A stretch of 64,000 nucleotides of DNA from Gemmataceae bacterium (lineage in GTDB: Bacteria > Planctomycetota > Planctomycetia > Gemmatales > Gemmataceae), in assembly GCA_901538445.1 (NCBI GenBank), contig LR594585.1, positions 1,825,369 through 1,889,368 on the forward strand, written 5' to 3'. Both the position numbers and the translations under genes were made by a program. A model generated the notes under the pieces. The model was not told the origin of the DNA. It made no database searches and worked only from the letters and a program-made list of their open reading frames with translations. This document shows positions 41,671 through 51,150 of this stretch, one piece after another. Positions within the stretch are counted from its first letter, which is position 1; every line of letters begins with the position of its first letter.

Positions 41671-44016
41671 ATGGCCACGGACACGGCCGACCGCCCGGCG
41701 GCAACCAAGTACCGACCCGACCCCACGCGGCACGTCTGGCAGGTGCCCGCGTTCCTGCTCGGGGTCGCGGTCTTCGTCGGCGCGTGGCAGGGGTGGCTCC
41801 CGCTCGGCACCCCGGACCCGACCGCGGACTACGCCCGCGAACTCGCCGCCCTCCGGACCGCCTACGAGAAGGTGAACCCGGACCGCGACGACCTCCGCGA
41901 CCTGCTCACCCGGGTCGCCGCCCGGTGCGACGCGTTCCCCGAGTACGCGACGGCCGCGCACTTCTCGCTCGGCAGCGGGTACGCCCGGCTCGCGGAGTTG
42001 ACCCCCGCCGCCGACGAGGCCCGCACCCACTGGACCCTCGCCCGGCAGCACTTCGACCTCATCACCGCGGAGCAACTGCGGGACCCGGCCGACGGCCCGC
42101 GGCTCGCGTTCCGGTCCGCCAAGGCCCGCGCCGGGGTCGGGCTCCCGGCCGCCGCGAGCCCCGCCGACGCCCGGCTGCTCATGAGCCTGCTCGCCGGCGC
42201 GCCGGCGAACGAGGACCCCGGCGACGCGCAGCGGCTCCTCGCGGACCTGGCCCTGAAACTGTCCCCGCCCGACCTCAACGTCGCGAGGGACGCGCTCACC
42301 CGGTACCTCACGTCCGCGGGGATCGCCACGCCGCCGGCGTCGCTGGCCCGCGCCCGGCTCCAACTGGCCGACGTCCACGTCCGCCGCAAGGAGCCGGACC
42401 TCGCGCGCAAGTGGCTGGAGCAGATCGGCCCGGACGCGCCGCCGGAGGTCGTCGCCCCGGCCCGGTCGCTCCTGGCCCGGGTCCGCATGGCCGACGAGGA
42501 CTGGCTCGGCGCGGCCCGCGACTGGGAGGCCGTGCGGTCCGCGCCCGGGGCGTCCCCGGAGACCCGCGCGACCACCGCGTACTACCTCGGCCTGTGCCGG
42601 CTCAACACCAAGGACCTCGCGGCGGCCACGAAGCTGTTTGAGGAGTCCGCGAAGGGGAGCAACGACGAGGCCCGGTCCGCGTCGATCCGGCTCGCCGAGC
42701 TGCTGCTGAAGGGGACCGACGCGGCCAAGCGCGCGGCCGTGCCGGACCTGCTCGCGGCGGCCCTCAAGGGGGTCGCGGCCCGCAAGGACTACACGAACTC
42801 CCTGGTCCCGCTCAACGACCTGTTCCCGGTGTTCGAACTCGGCATCACGGTGCTGAACGTGGACGGGGCGTACGAGGCCGCGACGCGGCTCGTCGAGAGC
42901 TACGAGGTCGTGGCCCCGAGCCGGGCCCGCGAGAAGAAGGCCGAGACGCTGGCCGCGTGGGCCACCGCGCTCCAGCGGGACGGCAAGGACTTCAAGCCGA
43001 CGGCGCGGGCCGCGGCCGCCGAGTACGAGGCCCTGGCCGGGTCGCAGCCGGCCCCGACCGCGAAGGTGGACACGCTCCGCCGGGCCGCGGGGATGTACAA
43101 GGCGGCCGGCGACCCGGCCCGAACCGTCGCGGTGCTGGAGTCCGCGGCCCAGCTCCCGGCGCTGCCCGACGCGACCGTGAGCGCCGTTCTGGCCGAGCTG
43201 GCCGAGGCGCTCGTCGCCGGGAAGCGGCCCGGCGAGGCGCTCAAGGCGCTCAACGAGGCGATGGCCCGGACCACCCCGATCTCGACCGCCGTGCGGTACC
43301 GCCTGGGCCGCCAGTTCCTCGACAGCCACAAGCCCGAACTCGCCGACCTCGGCCGCAACCTCCTGGAGCAGGTCGCCAAGCAGGAGACGGTGGCCCCGGC
43401 CGAGCGCGAGTACCACGAACTGGCGCTCGTCGGCCTGGGGTACGAGGTGATGCGGACCAACAACTACGCCGAGGCCGAGGTGTGGCTCCGCAAGCAGGTG
43501 ACCGAGTACCCCGGCGGACCGGAGGCGTCGCTGGGCCGGCTGTTCCTGGGCATCTGCCTGATCCAGCGGGCCGGCGCGTCCGGGGCCAGCGCGCCGGACG
43601 CGGCCGGGGTGACCCGCATGCGGGACGAGGCGGTCAAGTTGTTCAAGCAGGTGGTCGCCGACGCCGACGCGAAGCAGAAGAAGGACGGCAAGCTGAGCGA
43701 GCGCGACGCCTGGGTCCGGCTCCAGGCCGGGCTCCGGGTGCTCCAGACGTACCAGCAAATGCACAACCCGAAGGACCTGCTCGCGGAGGCCCCGGCGCTC
43801 CTGGAGCGGCACCGCGGCACCGTGGACGAGCTCATCATCCTGAGCCTCGTGTACCACGCGTTCAAGCAGAAGAACGAGCCCGGCCTGTCGCTCCAGACCC
43901 GGGACCAGATGAAGGACCTGTTCGACCGGCTCCCGGCCCGCGCGTTCCCGGCGACCAAGGGCGAGTACAGCCGCGAGTACTGGGAGAAGGTGTGGTTCCC
44001 GGCCGACCCGAAGTGA
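41671..44016 (+). CDS. Membrane-anchored TPR-repeat protein
   Basis: 781 aa. One transmembrane segment near the N-terminus ('VPAFLLGVAVFVGAWQGWLP', residues 25-44) puts the rest outside the cytoplasm. Almost all of the remainder is helical-hairpin repeats of about 34-40 residues with TPR spacing: examples are 'ARQHFDLITAEQLRDPADG', 'AARDWEAVRSAPGASPETRA', 'AEVWLRKQVTEYPGGPEASL'. TPR arrays bind peptides or assemble complexes; this size and anchor are common in planctomycete secretion or envelope assembly proteins. 81 bp follow the sulfatase stop, so co-transcription is possible. Confidence 0.82.
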   Translation: MATDTADRPAATKYRPDPTRHVWQVPAFLLGVAVFVGAWQGWLPLGTPDPTADYARELAALRTAYEKVNPDRDDLRDLLTRVAARCDAFPEYATAAHFSLGSGYARLAELTPAADEARTHWTLARQHFDLITAEQLRDPADGPRLAFRSAKARAGVGLPAAASPADARLLMSLLAGAPANEDPGDAQRLLADLALKLSPPDLNVARDALTRYLTSAGIATPPASLARARLQLADVHVRRKEPDLARKWLEQIGPDAPPEVVAPARSLLARVRMADEDWLGAARDWEAVRSAPGASPETRATTAYYLGLCRLNTKDLAAATKLFEESAKGSNDEARSASIRLAELLLKGTDAAKRAAVPDLLAAALKGVAARKDYTNSLVPLNDLFPVFELGITVLNVDGAYEAATRLVESYEVVAPSRAREKKAETLAAWATALQRDGKDFKPTARAAAAEYEALAGSQPAPTAKVDTLRRAAGMYKAAGDPARTVAVLESAAQLPALPDATVSAVLAELAEALVAGKRPGEALKALNEAMARTTPISTAVRYRLGRQFLDSHKPELADLGRNLLEQVAKQETVAPAEREYHELALVGLGYEVMRTNNYAEAEVWLRKQVTEYPGGPEASLGRLFLGICLIQRAGASGASAPDAAGVTRMRDEAVKLFKQVVADADAKQKKDGKLSERDAWVRLQAGLRVLQTYQQMHNPKDLLAEAPALLERHRGTVDELIILSLVYHAFKQKNEPGLSLQTRDQMKDLFDRLPARAFPATKGEYSREYWEKVWFPADPK

Positions 44017-44042
44017 CGCCGCCCGCGGGCGGGGAGTGGAAC

Positions 44043-44288
44043 ATGACCGAGTCGAAGGTTGTCAACGCCTGGATCGCACAGGGCGAGGCCAAGGGGCGGG
44101 CGACGGGCCGGGTCGAGGGCCGGGCCGAGATGCTGCTCGACCTCCTCGCCGACACGTTCGGTGCCGTGCCCCCGGACCTCGAAGCCCGGGTCCGCGCGAC
44201 CACCGCCGAGGACCGGCTCCGGGCGTGGGCGGGTGCGGCGGTGCGGGCCGGGTCGCTCGCCGCGTTCCGCCAGCAGGTCGGACTGTGA
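44043..44288 (+). CDS. Short protein resembling the C-terminus of Rpn/PD-(D/E)XK transposase-like proteins
   Basis: 81 aa, ATG at 44043 after a GGCGGGGAGTGG site, 26 bp after the TPR gene. 'AWIAQGEAKGRATGRVEGRA' is the Gly/Glu/Arg hinge that follows the nuclease domain in Rpn-family putative transposases, and 'AEMLLDLLADTFGAVPPDLE' continues it. The nuclease domain itself is missing, so this is either a truncated relic or an independent small gene, which its standard codon usage would permit. Confidence 0.6.
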   Translation: MTESKVVNAWIAQGEAKGRATGRVEGRAEMLLDLLADTFGAVPPDLEARVRATTAEDRLRAWAGAAVRAGSLAAFRQQVGL

Positions 44289-44330
44289 CCGGAATCCGCG
44301 GCCCGGCATTTTTTCGGGGCCGCGGCGGCG

Positions 44331-44336
44331 TATACT
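44331..44336 (+). promoter_or_regulatory. -10 box of the ssrA promoter
   Basis: TATACT lies 9 bp before the predicted 5' end of tmRNA at 44346. A clear -35 box is not seen; the T-run at 44309-44314 is near the right distance. Confidence 0.6.
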
Positions 44337-44345
44337 TCACGTACC

Positions 44346-44745
44346 GGGGGCGATCTGGCATCGACCGGGTATCGGAAGTGTTTGGTTGCGTGTCGTGGTT
44401 GATCGATGGGCCACGTAAAAAGTCGATCACACAGTAACTGCTGAACCGCAGTTCTCCCTCGCGGCCTGACCGCGAGCCGTTCCGGCAGCTTCGCCCGAGA
44501 GGGGCCGGTTCGGACACAATTCGGGCTCGCGGGAACCTGAGCGTCGGGGACACCACCCGACCCGCCTCGGCGGCCGTTCCTGCTAAAAAACTCTGGCCGA
44601 TAGTTGTCCCGGGATCCTGCTTGTCGGAGTCCGGTCCAACGAACGCGGCGTGACCGCAAGGTGCGCGCCGGGAATTGACAGGCTACACACGTAGATGCCG
44701 GCACGGATGTGCCACGGGACCGGGGTTCGATTCCCCGCGCCTCCA
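44346..44745 (+). ncRNA. ssrA: tmRNA (ssrA)
   Basis: Trans-translation RNA that frees stalled ribosomes and tags their product for proteolysis. The 5' end GGGGGCGATCTGGCATCGAC is the classical tmRNA start; GGGGGCG (44346-44352) pairs with CGCCTCC (44738-44744) as the acceptor stem with A44745 as discriminator, and the T-arm is CGGGG-TTCGATT-CCCCG at 44721-44737. Downstream of the conserved CGTAAAAAG (44414-44422) the resume codon GCT is at 44440 and the frame runs GCT GAA CCG CAG TTC TCC CTC GCG GCC TGA to 44469, giving the tag AEPQFSLAA, close to known planctomycete-type tags ending in LAA. The 3' CCA is not encoded. One-piece, not permuted, 400 nt. Confidence 0.95.
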
Positions 44746-44765
44746 CTCAGGAGTTCCGAATCGCA

Positions 44766-44800
44766 CCGCACGGGGACGCACCAGTTGCGTCCCCGTGCGG
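44766..44800 (+). terminator. Hairpin terminator of ssrA
   Basis: CCGCACGGGGACGCA (44766-44780) and TGCGTCCCCGTGCGG (44786-44800) are exact complements around a 5-nt loop, 20 bp after the mature tmRNA end; the following CATTTCC provides only a weak T-run. Confidence 0.75.
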
Positions 44801-44998
44801 CATTTCCACCCGCCCCAGCGGGCCGTCCGCCCCACCCCACCTCCGATCGGCCCCGCCGCCCCGCGGATCGGCGTGCCGATAGTCGTTACCTTTTTTCCGC
44901 AGAACGATACTCACGGCGGCAATAATCAGGTCGTGTCATTCGGCACCCCAGTCACTTCGTCGGGGTGCGGCGCGGTCGGTTCCACGGAGATCATCGCC

Positions 44999-46060
44999 AT
45001 GTCACGGTCCGGCTCGAAACGCCCCGGGTTCACGTTGGTTGAACTGCTCGTTGTCATCGCGATCATCGCGATCCTGATCGGGCTGCTCCTGCCCGCGGTC
45101 CAGAAGGTCCGCGAGGCCGCCGCGCGGCTCAAGTGCCAGAACAACTTGAAGCAACTGGCCCTCGGCCTCCACAACCACCACGACGCGCAACTCAAGTTCC
45201 CCCCCGGGGCGACCACCCTCGACGAGTCCCCGCAGATCCCCCGGGCCACGCCGTCGTCCGTCCCGGGCGACACGACGAACGGCCTCACCGCCGGGAACGC
45301 CCTCGTGTCCGGGGCCCCGTGGACCGTCCGCGTGCTCCCGTACATCGAGCAGGGGGCGCTGTTCGAGCAGTTCGACATGGCCGCCCCCTTCATGACGTTC
45401 GGGAACCGGTACCCGGTCGGGAGCCGGAACATGAACGCCGCCAAGCAGCGGAACCTCCGGTTCGAGTGCCCGACCGACCCGAACTCGAACGAGGCGAACT
45501 TCAACAGCAACTACTTCGGCGTGCAGGGCGGGTGCGGGGTGCTCAACAACGTCTGGGACCTCAACTCCGAGGGGTGCGTGACGGGGGCCTCGTTCTTCGG
45601 CGGGCTCCTCAGCGTCAACGGGGCCCTGCCCGTCAACGGCCGCGTGTCCCTCGACGCGATCACGGACGGGACGACGAACACGATCCTGATCGCCGAGACG
45701 AAGTACATGCAGGTCCAGTCGCCCACCCAGCCGCAGTTCTGGTACTCGTGGGCGTCCGGGTTCAACATCGCCTGGGACAACGGCACCCCCGGCTCGGTGG
45801 ACGGCAAGAAGTACCGGTACAAGGTCAGCCTCGTGGCCCTGGTGTACCAGCCGAACGTTCTGGAGTTCAACGCGGCCGCGGCCAACAGCAAGGCCGGCGG
45901 CGACTACATGAGCCGCTACACCGGCAGCTACCACTCGGGCGGGATCAACGTCGCCAACTGCGACGGCTCGGTCCGGTTCATCTCGGACTCGGTGTCGCCG
46001 ACCGCGTTCCGGGCCGCCGGGCGGATCGCCGACGGCGAACCGGTGGGGGGGATCAACTGA
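44999..46060 (+). CDS. Type IV pilin-like DUF1559 protein (copy 3)
   Basis: 353 aa, ATG 44999 with CGGAGA upstream. The leader '[10 protein letters not shown]' precedes '[20 protein letters not shown]' and '[20 protein letters not shown]'. C-terminal hallmarks: '[20 protein letters not shown]' and '[20 protein letters not shown]'. The stop TGA shares one base with the ATG of the lipoprotein gene (TGATG), so the two are translationally coupled. The copy differs from the other two in the middle third, where it has extra loops with conserved Cys (ECPTDP, GGCGV, EGCVTG). Confidence 0.92.
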   Translation: MSRSGSKRPGFTLVELLVVIAIIAILIGLLLPAVQKVREAAARLKCQNNLKQLALGLHNHHDAQLKFPPGATTLDESPQIPRATPSSVPGDTTNGLTAGNALVSGAPWTVRVLPYIEQGALFEQFDMAAPFMTFGNRYPVGSRNMNAAKQRNLRFECPTDPNSNEANFNSNYFGVQGGCGVLNNVWDLNSEGCVTGASFFGGLLSVNGALPVNGRVSLDAITDGTTNTILIAETKYMQVQSPTQPQFWYSWASGFNIAWDNGTPGSVDGKKYRYKVSLVALVYQPNVLEFNAAAANSKAGGDYMSRYTGSYHSGGINVANCDGSVRFISDSVSPTAFRAAGRIADGEPVGGIN

Positions 46061-46422
46061 TGAACCGGTACATCACGCTCGCCGCGGCGATCGGGCTCAT
46101 CGGCCTCGCGGGCTGCGGCAAGAGGGAGGGCCAGCTCTCCGGGACGGTCACGTTCAAGGGCAAGCCCGTCGAGAGCGGGGAGATCATCCTGACCCCGGAC
46201 GAGGGCCGCGGGAACCGCGGCCCCGGGGTCATGGTCCCGATCGAGCGCGGCACCTTCCGCACCCCGCTGAAGCGCGGCCACTGGGGCGGCCCGTACCTCG
46301 CGGCCGTGACGTGCTACAAGGGGCAGGACGCCGTCGTCAGCGGCTACGAGATGCAGATCGACCTCCCCGAGGGCGACGCCACCTACGACCTCGTGGTCCC
46401 GGACGAGGCGGCGGCCAATTAG
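46060..46422 (+). CDS. Transthyretin-like lipoprotein (copy 3)
   Basis: 120 aa. Starts within the stop codon of the DUF1559 gene. Lipobox LAGC after 'YITLAAAIGLIGLAGC', then the small beta-domain 'QLSGTVTFKGKPVESGEIIL' and 'ERGTFRTPLKRGHWGGPYLA'. Compared with copies 1 and 2 it lacks a repeat or poly-Pro tail. Its coupling to the pilin-like gene supports a physical partnership of the two products. Confidence 0.83.
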   Translation: MNRYITLAAAIGLIGLAGCGKREGQLSGTVTFKGKPVESGEIILTPDEGRGNRGPGVMVPIERGTFRTPLKRGHWGGPYLAAVTCYKGQDAVVSGYEMQIDLPEGDATYDLVVPDEAAAN

Positions 46423-46577
46423 CCGTGCGCCCGCCGCGGGCCGGACCGCCGGCCCCCGGCGCAATGCGCAGATTCGTTACTGATTTTCCCGCATCGGATA
46501 CGCGACCGGTTTAGGATCGAACCCGTGCCCCGCGTGCCGGTGCGTCGCCCGCGGGCGACCCCTTCAGGAGAATCTCC

Positions 46578-48719
46578 ATGTCGCTCAGTCGCGTCGCTGT
46601 GGCCGCCGGCCTGCTGGTGGCGATGGGCCACTCGGCCGCGCTCTCCCTCGCGCAGGAGGGGGCGAAGGCACCCCCGCTGGGGGGCCGGGGCGGCGCGCCC
46701 GCGGTCAAGGCGGAGCCGGCCGTGAAGCTGACCGCGGCCGGCGAGGCGCTCCGCGCCCGCTACGCCGAGGACCTCAAGGCGCTGCAGGTCGAGATCGCCG
46801 CCGCCCTCCCGGCCATCGACGCGCAGAAGCTGGCGGTTCTGGAGAGCGCCCGCGCGGCGGCCAGGACCGCGGCGGACGAGCGGACCAGGGCCCAGGCGAA
46901 CCTGGGCAAGGTCCGCGAGGCCCAGGCGCTGGTGGAGCACGCCAAGGGCAAGTGGATCGGCGGGGCCGAGAAGGGGATCGCCCAGGCCCAGGCGGCCCAG
47001 AAGAAGGCGGCCACCGACGCCGAGCGCGCGGCCGCCGCGGCGGACCTCGCGAAGTGGCAGGCGAATAAGGAGGAGGGGCTCAAGGCGCTCAAGGAGCGCC
47101 AGGCGGTGCTGGAGAAGGTGAAGGTCGATGAGGTGAAGTTGCGGGAGGCGGGCCAGGCCGCCGAGGCCGCGCTCGCGAAGGCGCAGGCCGACGAGGCCGC
47201 CGCGGCGAAGGTGATCCTGGGCGACGCAAAGTCGGTCCTCGCGGACGACAAGCTCGAGCCGAAGCTCGTGAAGGCCGCGCTCCTCACCGAGGCGACCCCG
47301 CTGGGCCTGGCCCAGTTCGCCCAGCAGGGCTCGGTGCAGCAGGCGCTGGTGGACAAGCTCCTGGCCGACCCTGAACTGATGAAGGAGATGCTCGTCGCGG
47401 GCGGGGCCGCCGGCGGCCGGTACGGGCACGCCGCGCAGATCCTCGCCGACATCCAGAAGGCGAGCCCGCGGGCCGGCAAGGGGTTCCTGTACCGCGTCGC
47501 GGTGGCCACCGGCCTGGCGCACGCGGTGCCGGTCGCGCAGCGGAACTCCGAGGCCGAGACCGACGCCCTGACCACCGTGGACCCGGTGAAGCGGTACCTG
47601 CACTACGAGAAGGCGTACCTCAACGGCGAGCTCGACGCGGCGTTCCCGAAGCTGACGACCTGGGAGTACCGGTTCGTCGTGGACAGCTACGCCCCCGACG
47701 AGATGCTCGCCTGGGGCCGCGAGATGCTGCGGAATTACCGCCCGGACCACGTCACCAACGCGGACTACGGGTGGCGGTACTCGGGGGCGGTGCGGACCGA
47801 CGTGGCGTACCGGCACTCGAACGAGTACACGGACAGCGCGGACCTCGGGTTCTTCCAGAACGTGTGCAAGAACGGCGGGATCTGCGGCCGCCGGGCGTTC
47901 TTCGGGCGGTACATCGTGCAGGCGTTCGGGCTCCCGGCCCGCCCGTTCACCCAGCCCAAGCACGCGGCCATCGTCCGGTGGACCCCGGCCGGGTGGGTGG
48001 TGAACCTGGGCGCGGGCTGGCCCCACGGGTGGTTCCGCGAGCAGACCGGGCCGGAGTTCCTGCTGGACACGCAGGCCCGGCGGCTCCCGCAAGAGTACCA
48101 GCGGGTGCTCCGGGCCGAGTGGGTGAGCACCGCCCTCGGGGAGCAGAAGGCGGCCACCAAGAAGAGCACCGCCGTCGGGGTGTGGAAGCAACTGGCCGAC
48201 CTCGAGAAGAAGCTGATCGTCGCCGCGGCGAACCCGAAGGAACTGGCCGCCCTCGGGACCGACCTGGCCGAGGCCAACGAGCCCGACGACAAGAAGGCGG
48301 CCGCCGTCGAGAAGGCGACCGTCACCGACGCCGACAAGAAGATCGCGACGGCCCCGAGCGGCGAGATCACGGTCCCGGCCGCGGCGTGCGGCGGGGGCAA
48401 CCACCTCGTGAAGAGCTACACGGGCGGGCTCCAGATGATCTGGGGCGGCAAGCCCGTGAGCTGCGTCGTCGAGGTGCCGCGGGCCGGCAAGTACCGGCTC
48501 GCGGCGCGCGTCGTCACGGTCCACGGCGACCAGACCCTGGCGCTGACCCTGAACAGTGACAAGAAGCCGATCGACGTCCCAGTCCCGTTCACCGTCGGGG
48601 CGTGGCAGAAGACCGAGCCGGTCGAGGTCGCGCTGGTTCAGGGCAAGAACACGCTGACGTTCGCGAAGCCGGCCCAGGTGTTCGCGCTGAAGGAGTTCAC
48701 CCTCACCCCGGTGAAGTGA
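46578..48719 (+). CDS. Secreted transglutaminase-like protein with N-terminal coiled coil and C-terminal beta-domain
   Basis: 713 aa. Signal peptide 'RVAVAAGLLVAMGHSAALSLA' is followed by a long Ala/Lys/Glu coiled coil (about 55-215). The middle part has a transglutaminase/papain-like signature: C436 in 'NGGICGRRAFFGRYIVQAFG', H462 in 'QPKHAAIVRWTPAGWVVNLG' and N476 where most relatives have Asp. The last 110 residues ('SCVVEVPRAGKYRLAARVVT') look like a carbohydrate-binding-type sandwich. Possible cell-envelope crosslinking or peptidase activity is inferred from fold only. Lies 155 bp after the lipoprotein gene, which may have its own promoter. Confidence 0.72.
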   Translation: MSLSRVAVAAGLLVAMGHSAALSLAQEGAKAPPLGGRGGAPAVKAEPAVKLTAAGEALRARYAEDLKALQVEIAAALPAIDAQKLAVLESARAAARTAADERTRAQANLGKVREAQALVEHAKGKWIGGAEKGIAQAQAAQKKAATDAERAAAAADLAKWQANKEEGLKALKERQAVLEKVKVDEVKLREAGQAAEAALAKAQADEAAAAKVILGDAKSVLADDKLEPKLVKAALLTEATPLGLAQFAQQGSVQQALVDKLLADPELMKEMLVAGGAAGGRYGHAAQILADIQKASPRAGKGFLYRVAVATGLAHAVPVAQRNSEAETDALTTVDPVKRYLHYEKAYLNGELDAAFPKLTTWEYRFVVDSYAPDEMLAWGREMLRNYRPDHVTNADYGWRYSGAVRTDVAYRHSNEYTDSADLGFFQNVCKNGGICGRRAFFGRYIVQAFGLPARPFTQPKHAAIVRWTPAGWVVNLGAGWPHGWFREQTGPEFLLDTQARRLPQEYQRVLRAEWVSTALGEQKAATKKSTAVGVWKQLADLEKKLIVAAANPKELAALGTDLAEANEPDDKKAAAVEKATVTDADKKIATAPSGEITVPAAACGGGNHLVKSYTGGLQMIWGGKPVSCVVEVPRAGKYRLAARVVTVHGDQTLALTLNSDKKPIDVPVPFTVGAWQKTEPVEVALVQGKNTLTFAKPAQVFALKEFTLTPVK

Positions 48720-48810
48720 CGCCCGGCGGTCAATGACGCGCGCTCCGGCCACCCGGCAACGGGTGGCCGCACCGTTTCCCGGGTCCGCCCCCGGCCCGTA
48801 TCATCTCACC

Positions 48811-49815
48811 ATGAACCCCACCGCCCCGCTGCCCGAGCGCGCCGCCGAGTTCCGCACGCGGTTCGCCGCGCTGGAAGCCGAGATCGGCAAGGTCATCGTC
48901 GGCCAGCGCGACACCGTCCGCGGCGTCCTCACCGGCCTGTTCGTCGGCGGGCACGTGCTGCTCGAGGGCGTCCCCGGTCTCGGCAAGACGCTCCTGGTCC
49001 GCACGCTCGCCGACGCGCTGTCGCTGTCGTTCAACCGCATCCAGTTCACCCCGGACCTGATGCCCTCGGACGTGACGGGCACGAACATCATCACCGAGAG
49101 CGCCGACGGGAAGCGGGACTTCCGGTTCCAGACCGGCCCGCTGTTCGCGCAGATCGTGCTCGCCGACGAGATCAACCGGGCCACGCCGAAGACGCAGTCG
49201 GCGCTGCTGGAAGCGATGCAGGAGCACAGCGTCACCGTTGCCGGCGTGGTGCGGGTGCTCGACGAGCCGTTCTTCGTGCTCGCGACGCAGAACCCGATCG
49301 AGCAGGAGGGGACGTACCCGCTCCCGGAGGCACAACTCGACCGGTTCCTCTTCAAGTTGCAGGTGCCGTTCACGACGCGCGACGAACTGATGGCGGTGCT
49401 GGACCGCACGACGCGCGGCGACGCGGGCCGGGCGTCGAAGGTGATGGACGGAGCCGAGGTGGCGACGTGGCGGCGGCTGATCCGCGACGAGGTGATCGTG
49501 CCGACGCCGGTGAAGGACTACGCGGTCCGACTGCTGCTCGGCACGCACCCCGGGAGCCCGTTCGCGGTGCCCGAGGTGAACCGGTTCGTGCGGGCCGGCG
49601 GCAGCCCCCGCGGCGCGCAGGCGCTCTTGCTCGCCGCGAAGGTCCGTGCGGTGCTCGACGGCCGGTTCAACGCCTCGTTCGACGACGTGCGGCAGGCGGT
49701 GAAGCCGTCGCTGCGGCACCGCGTGCTGCTGAACTTCGAGGCGCAGGCCGAGAACATGGCCAGCGACGCCGTCCTCGACGCGCTCCTCACCGGCCTGAAG
49801 GAGCGGGAGGGGTAG
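48811..49815 (+). CDS. MoxR-family AAA+ ATPase
   Basis: 334 aa, ATG 48811. Walker A GVPGLGKT (residues 53-60), Walker B 'QIVLADEINRATPKTQSALL', sensor 1 'FFVLATQNPIEQEGTYPLPE' and the arginine finger region 'EAQLDRFLFKL' are all intact, in the typical MoxR order, with the lid domain at 220-330. MoxR proteins act as chaperones for metal-cofactor or envelope proteins and usually precede DUF58 and VWA genes; here an inverted-repeat element and a convergent gene follow, so the usual partners are absent from the locus. Confidence 0.92.
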   Translation: MNPTAPLPERAAEFRTRFAALEAEIGKVIVGQRDTVRGVLTGLFVGGHVLLEGVPGLGKTLLVRTLADALSLSFNRIQFTPDLMPSDVTGTNIITESADGKRDFRFQTGPLFAQIVLADEINRATPKTQSALLEAMQEHSVTVAGVVRVLDEPFFVLATQNPIEQEGTYPLPEAQLDRFLFKLQVPFTTRDELMAVLDRTTRGDAGRASKVMDGAEVATWRRLIRDEVIVPTPVKDYAVRLLLGTHPGSPFAVPEVNRFVRAGGSPRGAQALLLAAKVRAVLDGRFNASFDDVRQAVKPSLRHRVLLNFEAQAENMASDAVLDALLTGLKEREG

Positions 49816-49839
49816 CGACTCGGGCGACTCTGTGGGCTT

Positions 49840-50022
49840 CACCCCCTCACCCGCCGCGAAGCGCGGCGACCTCTCCCCCCGAAACCGGGGGCGAGGTGTT
49901 GCCCCCGCGCGACTCACCAGCGCCGCGAGTGGGCTAGCGCAGAGGGGCACCGGCGTGCCCCACCTCGCCCCCGGTCTCGGGGGGAGAGGTCGCGACGAGT
50001 CTTCGAGTCGCGGGTGAGGGGG
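49840..50022. repeat. Inverted repeat, family 2, copy C (long form)
   Basis: ACCCCCTCACCCGCCGCGAA at 49841 and the matching GCGGGTGAGGGGG ending at 50021 form the outer arms; GACCTCTCCCCCCGAAACCG and CGGTCTCGGGGGGAGAGGTC form the inner arms. The order is inside-out relative to copies A, B and D, as if the element were opened at the other hairpin. Confidence 0.82.
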
Positions 50023-50085
50023 CGCGACGCGAACCACTCTCCCACCGCGTCTTCCCGTTCCGTCGCCGCGTTGCATCCGGACTCA

Positions 50086-51114
50086 TCACTGCGCCGACAG
50101 GCTCGCCCCGAAGCGCTGCCGCAAGCGGTCCATCACGGCTTCGGACAGTTGCGAGCCGGTCGGGTTGTTGCCCCACAGTTCCAGCACCTTCAGCTTCGCG
50201 AACGCCGGGTTGTCGAGCAGCGCCCGCACGTCGTCGTCGGTCACGGTGCTGCCACTGATCCGCAGCGCTTCGAGGTTGGTGAGGCGGCGGCAGCGGCACA
50301 GCGCGGCCGTGTCGCCGCCGTTCGGTGCCCAGTACGCCCGCACCCGCGACAGCGCCGGCTCGTTGTAGAACAGGCGCTGGTTGAACCCCGCGGGGGGGCG
50401 GTCGAGCAGGTCGAGCGACTCCAGCTTGGGGAACCGGTCGCTCTCCAGCACCCGCAGCACCCCGCGGTGCGTGTACGCGACGCGGGGCGAGTCGGCCCGC
50501 AGGCCGATCGTGCGGAGGTTCGGGAACGCCGCCGACTTCGCGAGGGCGGTCAGCCCGGCGTTCGTGCAGCGGAGGTCCGACAACAGCACCCGCGACAGCC
50601 GCGCCCCGCACGGCGACCGGGCGAGTTCCCCCAGGCCGTCGTCGTCGAGCTTGCCGCCGAGCCAGCACAGCTCCGCGAACCACTCCAGCGCCGCGGACCC
50701 GGCGACCGCCCCCGCCCGCGCCGTCGGGCCGGAGAGCAGCAGGGTGTGCGCCCCGACCAAAGGGAGCCGCTCGGCGAGCGCCCGCTGGTGGTCCTTCTTG
50801 AGGAACTCTTGCGTGGTGCAGTACCAGTGCGCGAGCAGCCCGCGGGTGAACTCGTGCATGCTGTTCAGCGGGGCGAGCGACCCGAGCCACGCGAGGAGGT
50901 GCTTCTTGTGCAGCGCCTCCGAACGCTTGTGGGCCGGGGTCTTCTTCGCGTCTTCGGGGAGCCGGGCCAGCTCGCACTGGAGGCGGATGAACTCGGCGCG
51001 GGCGCGGTCGCGCGCGTCCCCGTGCTCGTCGAGCCAGTCGGCGAGCGCGAGCCGGGGCGTGTCCTCGCCCGGGTCGGCGAGGATGGCGGCCATCAAGGCG
51101 CGTCGGTCGTCCAT
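50086..51114 (-). CDS. TIGR02996-domain leucine-rich-repeat protein
   Basis: 342 aa from ATG 51114. The first 50 residues ('DDRRALMAAILADPGEDTPR', 'LALADWLDEHGDARDRARAE', 'FIRLQCELARLP') are the Gemmataceae TIGR02996 module. Residues 150-330 carry leucine-rich repeats with typical spacing ('NLRTIGLRADSPRV', 'KLESLDLLDRPPAG', 'NLEALRISGSTVTDDDVRAL', 'KLKVLELWGNNPTG'). Function of the combination is unknown; LRR proteins generally bind other proteins. Cytoplasmic by lack of signal. Longer in-frame starts lie within the upstream inverted repeat and are not used. Confidence 0.85.
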   Translation of the reverse strand: MDDRRALMAAILADPGEDTPRLALADWLDEHGDARDRARAEFIRLQCELARLPEDAKKTPAHKRSEALHKKHLLAWLGSLAPLNSMHEFTRGLLAHWYCTTQEFLKKDHQRALAERLPLVGAHTLLLSGPTARAGAVAGSAALEWFAELCWLGGKLDDDGLGELARSPCGARLSRVLLSDLRCTNAGLTALAKSAAFPNLRTIGLRADSPRVAYTHRGVLRVLESDRFPKLESLDLLDRPPAGFNQRLFYNEPALSRVRAYWAPNGGDTAALCRCRRLTNLEALRISGSTVTDDDVRALLDNPAFAKLKVLELWGNNPTGSQLSEAVMDRLRQRFGASLSAQ

Positions 51115-51150
51115 TGGGGCGCTCCCTGTCGGATCGCGGCAGTGGGCAGT

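Noticed and set aside
40234..43857. 1207-residue minus-strand open frame
   Set aside because: Antisense to a sulfatase and a TPR gene; composition is that of a shadow frame (Arg, Gly, His rich).
44680..44745. Separate tRNA gene suggested by GGTTCGATTCC and a 3' acceptor
   Set aside because: This is the 3' half of the tmRNA; the matching acceptor strand is at 44346, and there is no D-arm or anticodon arm immediately upstream.
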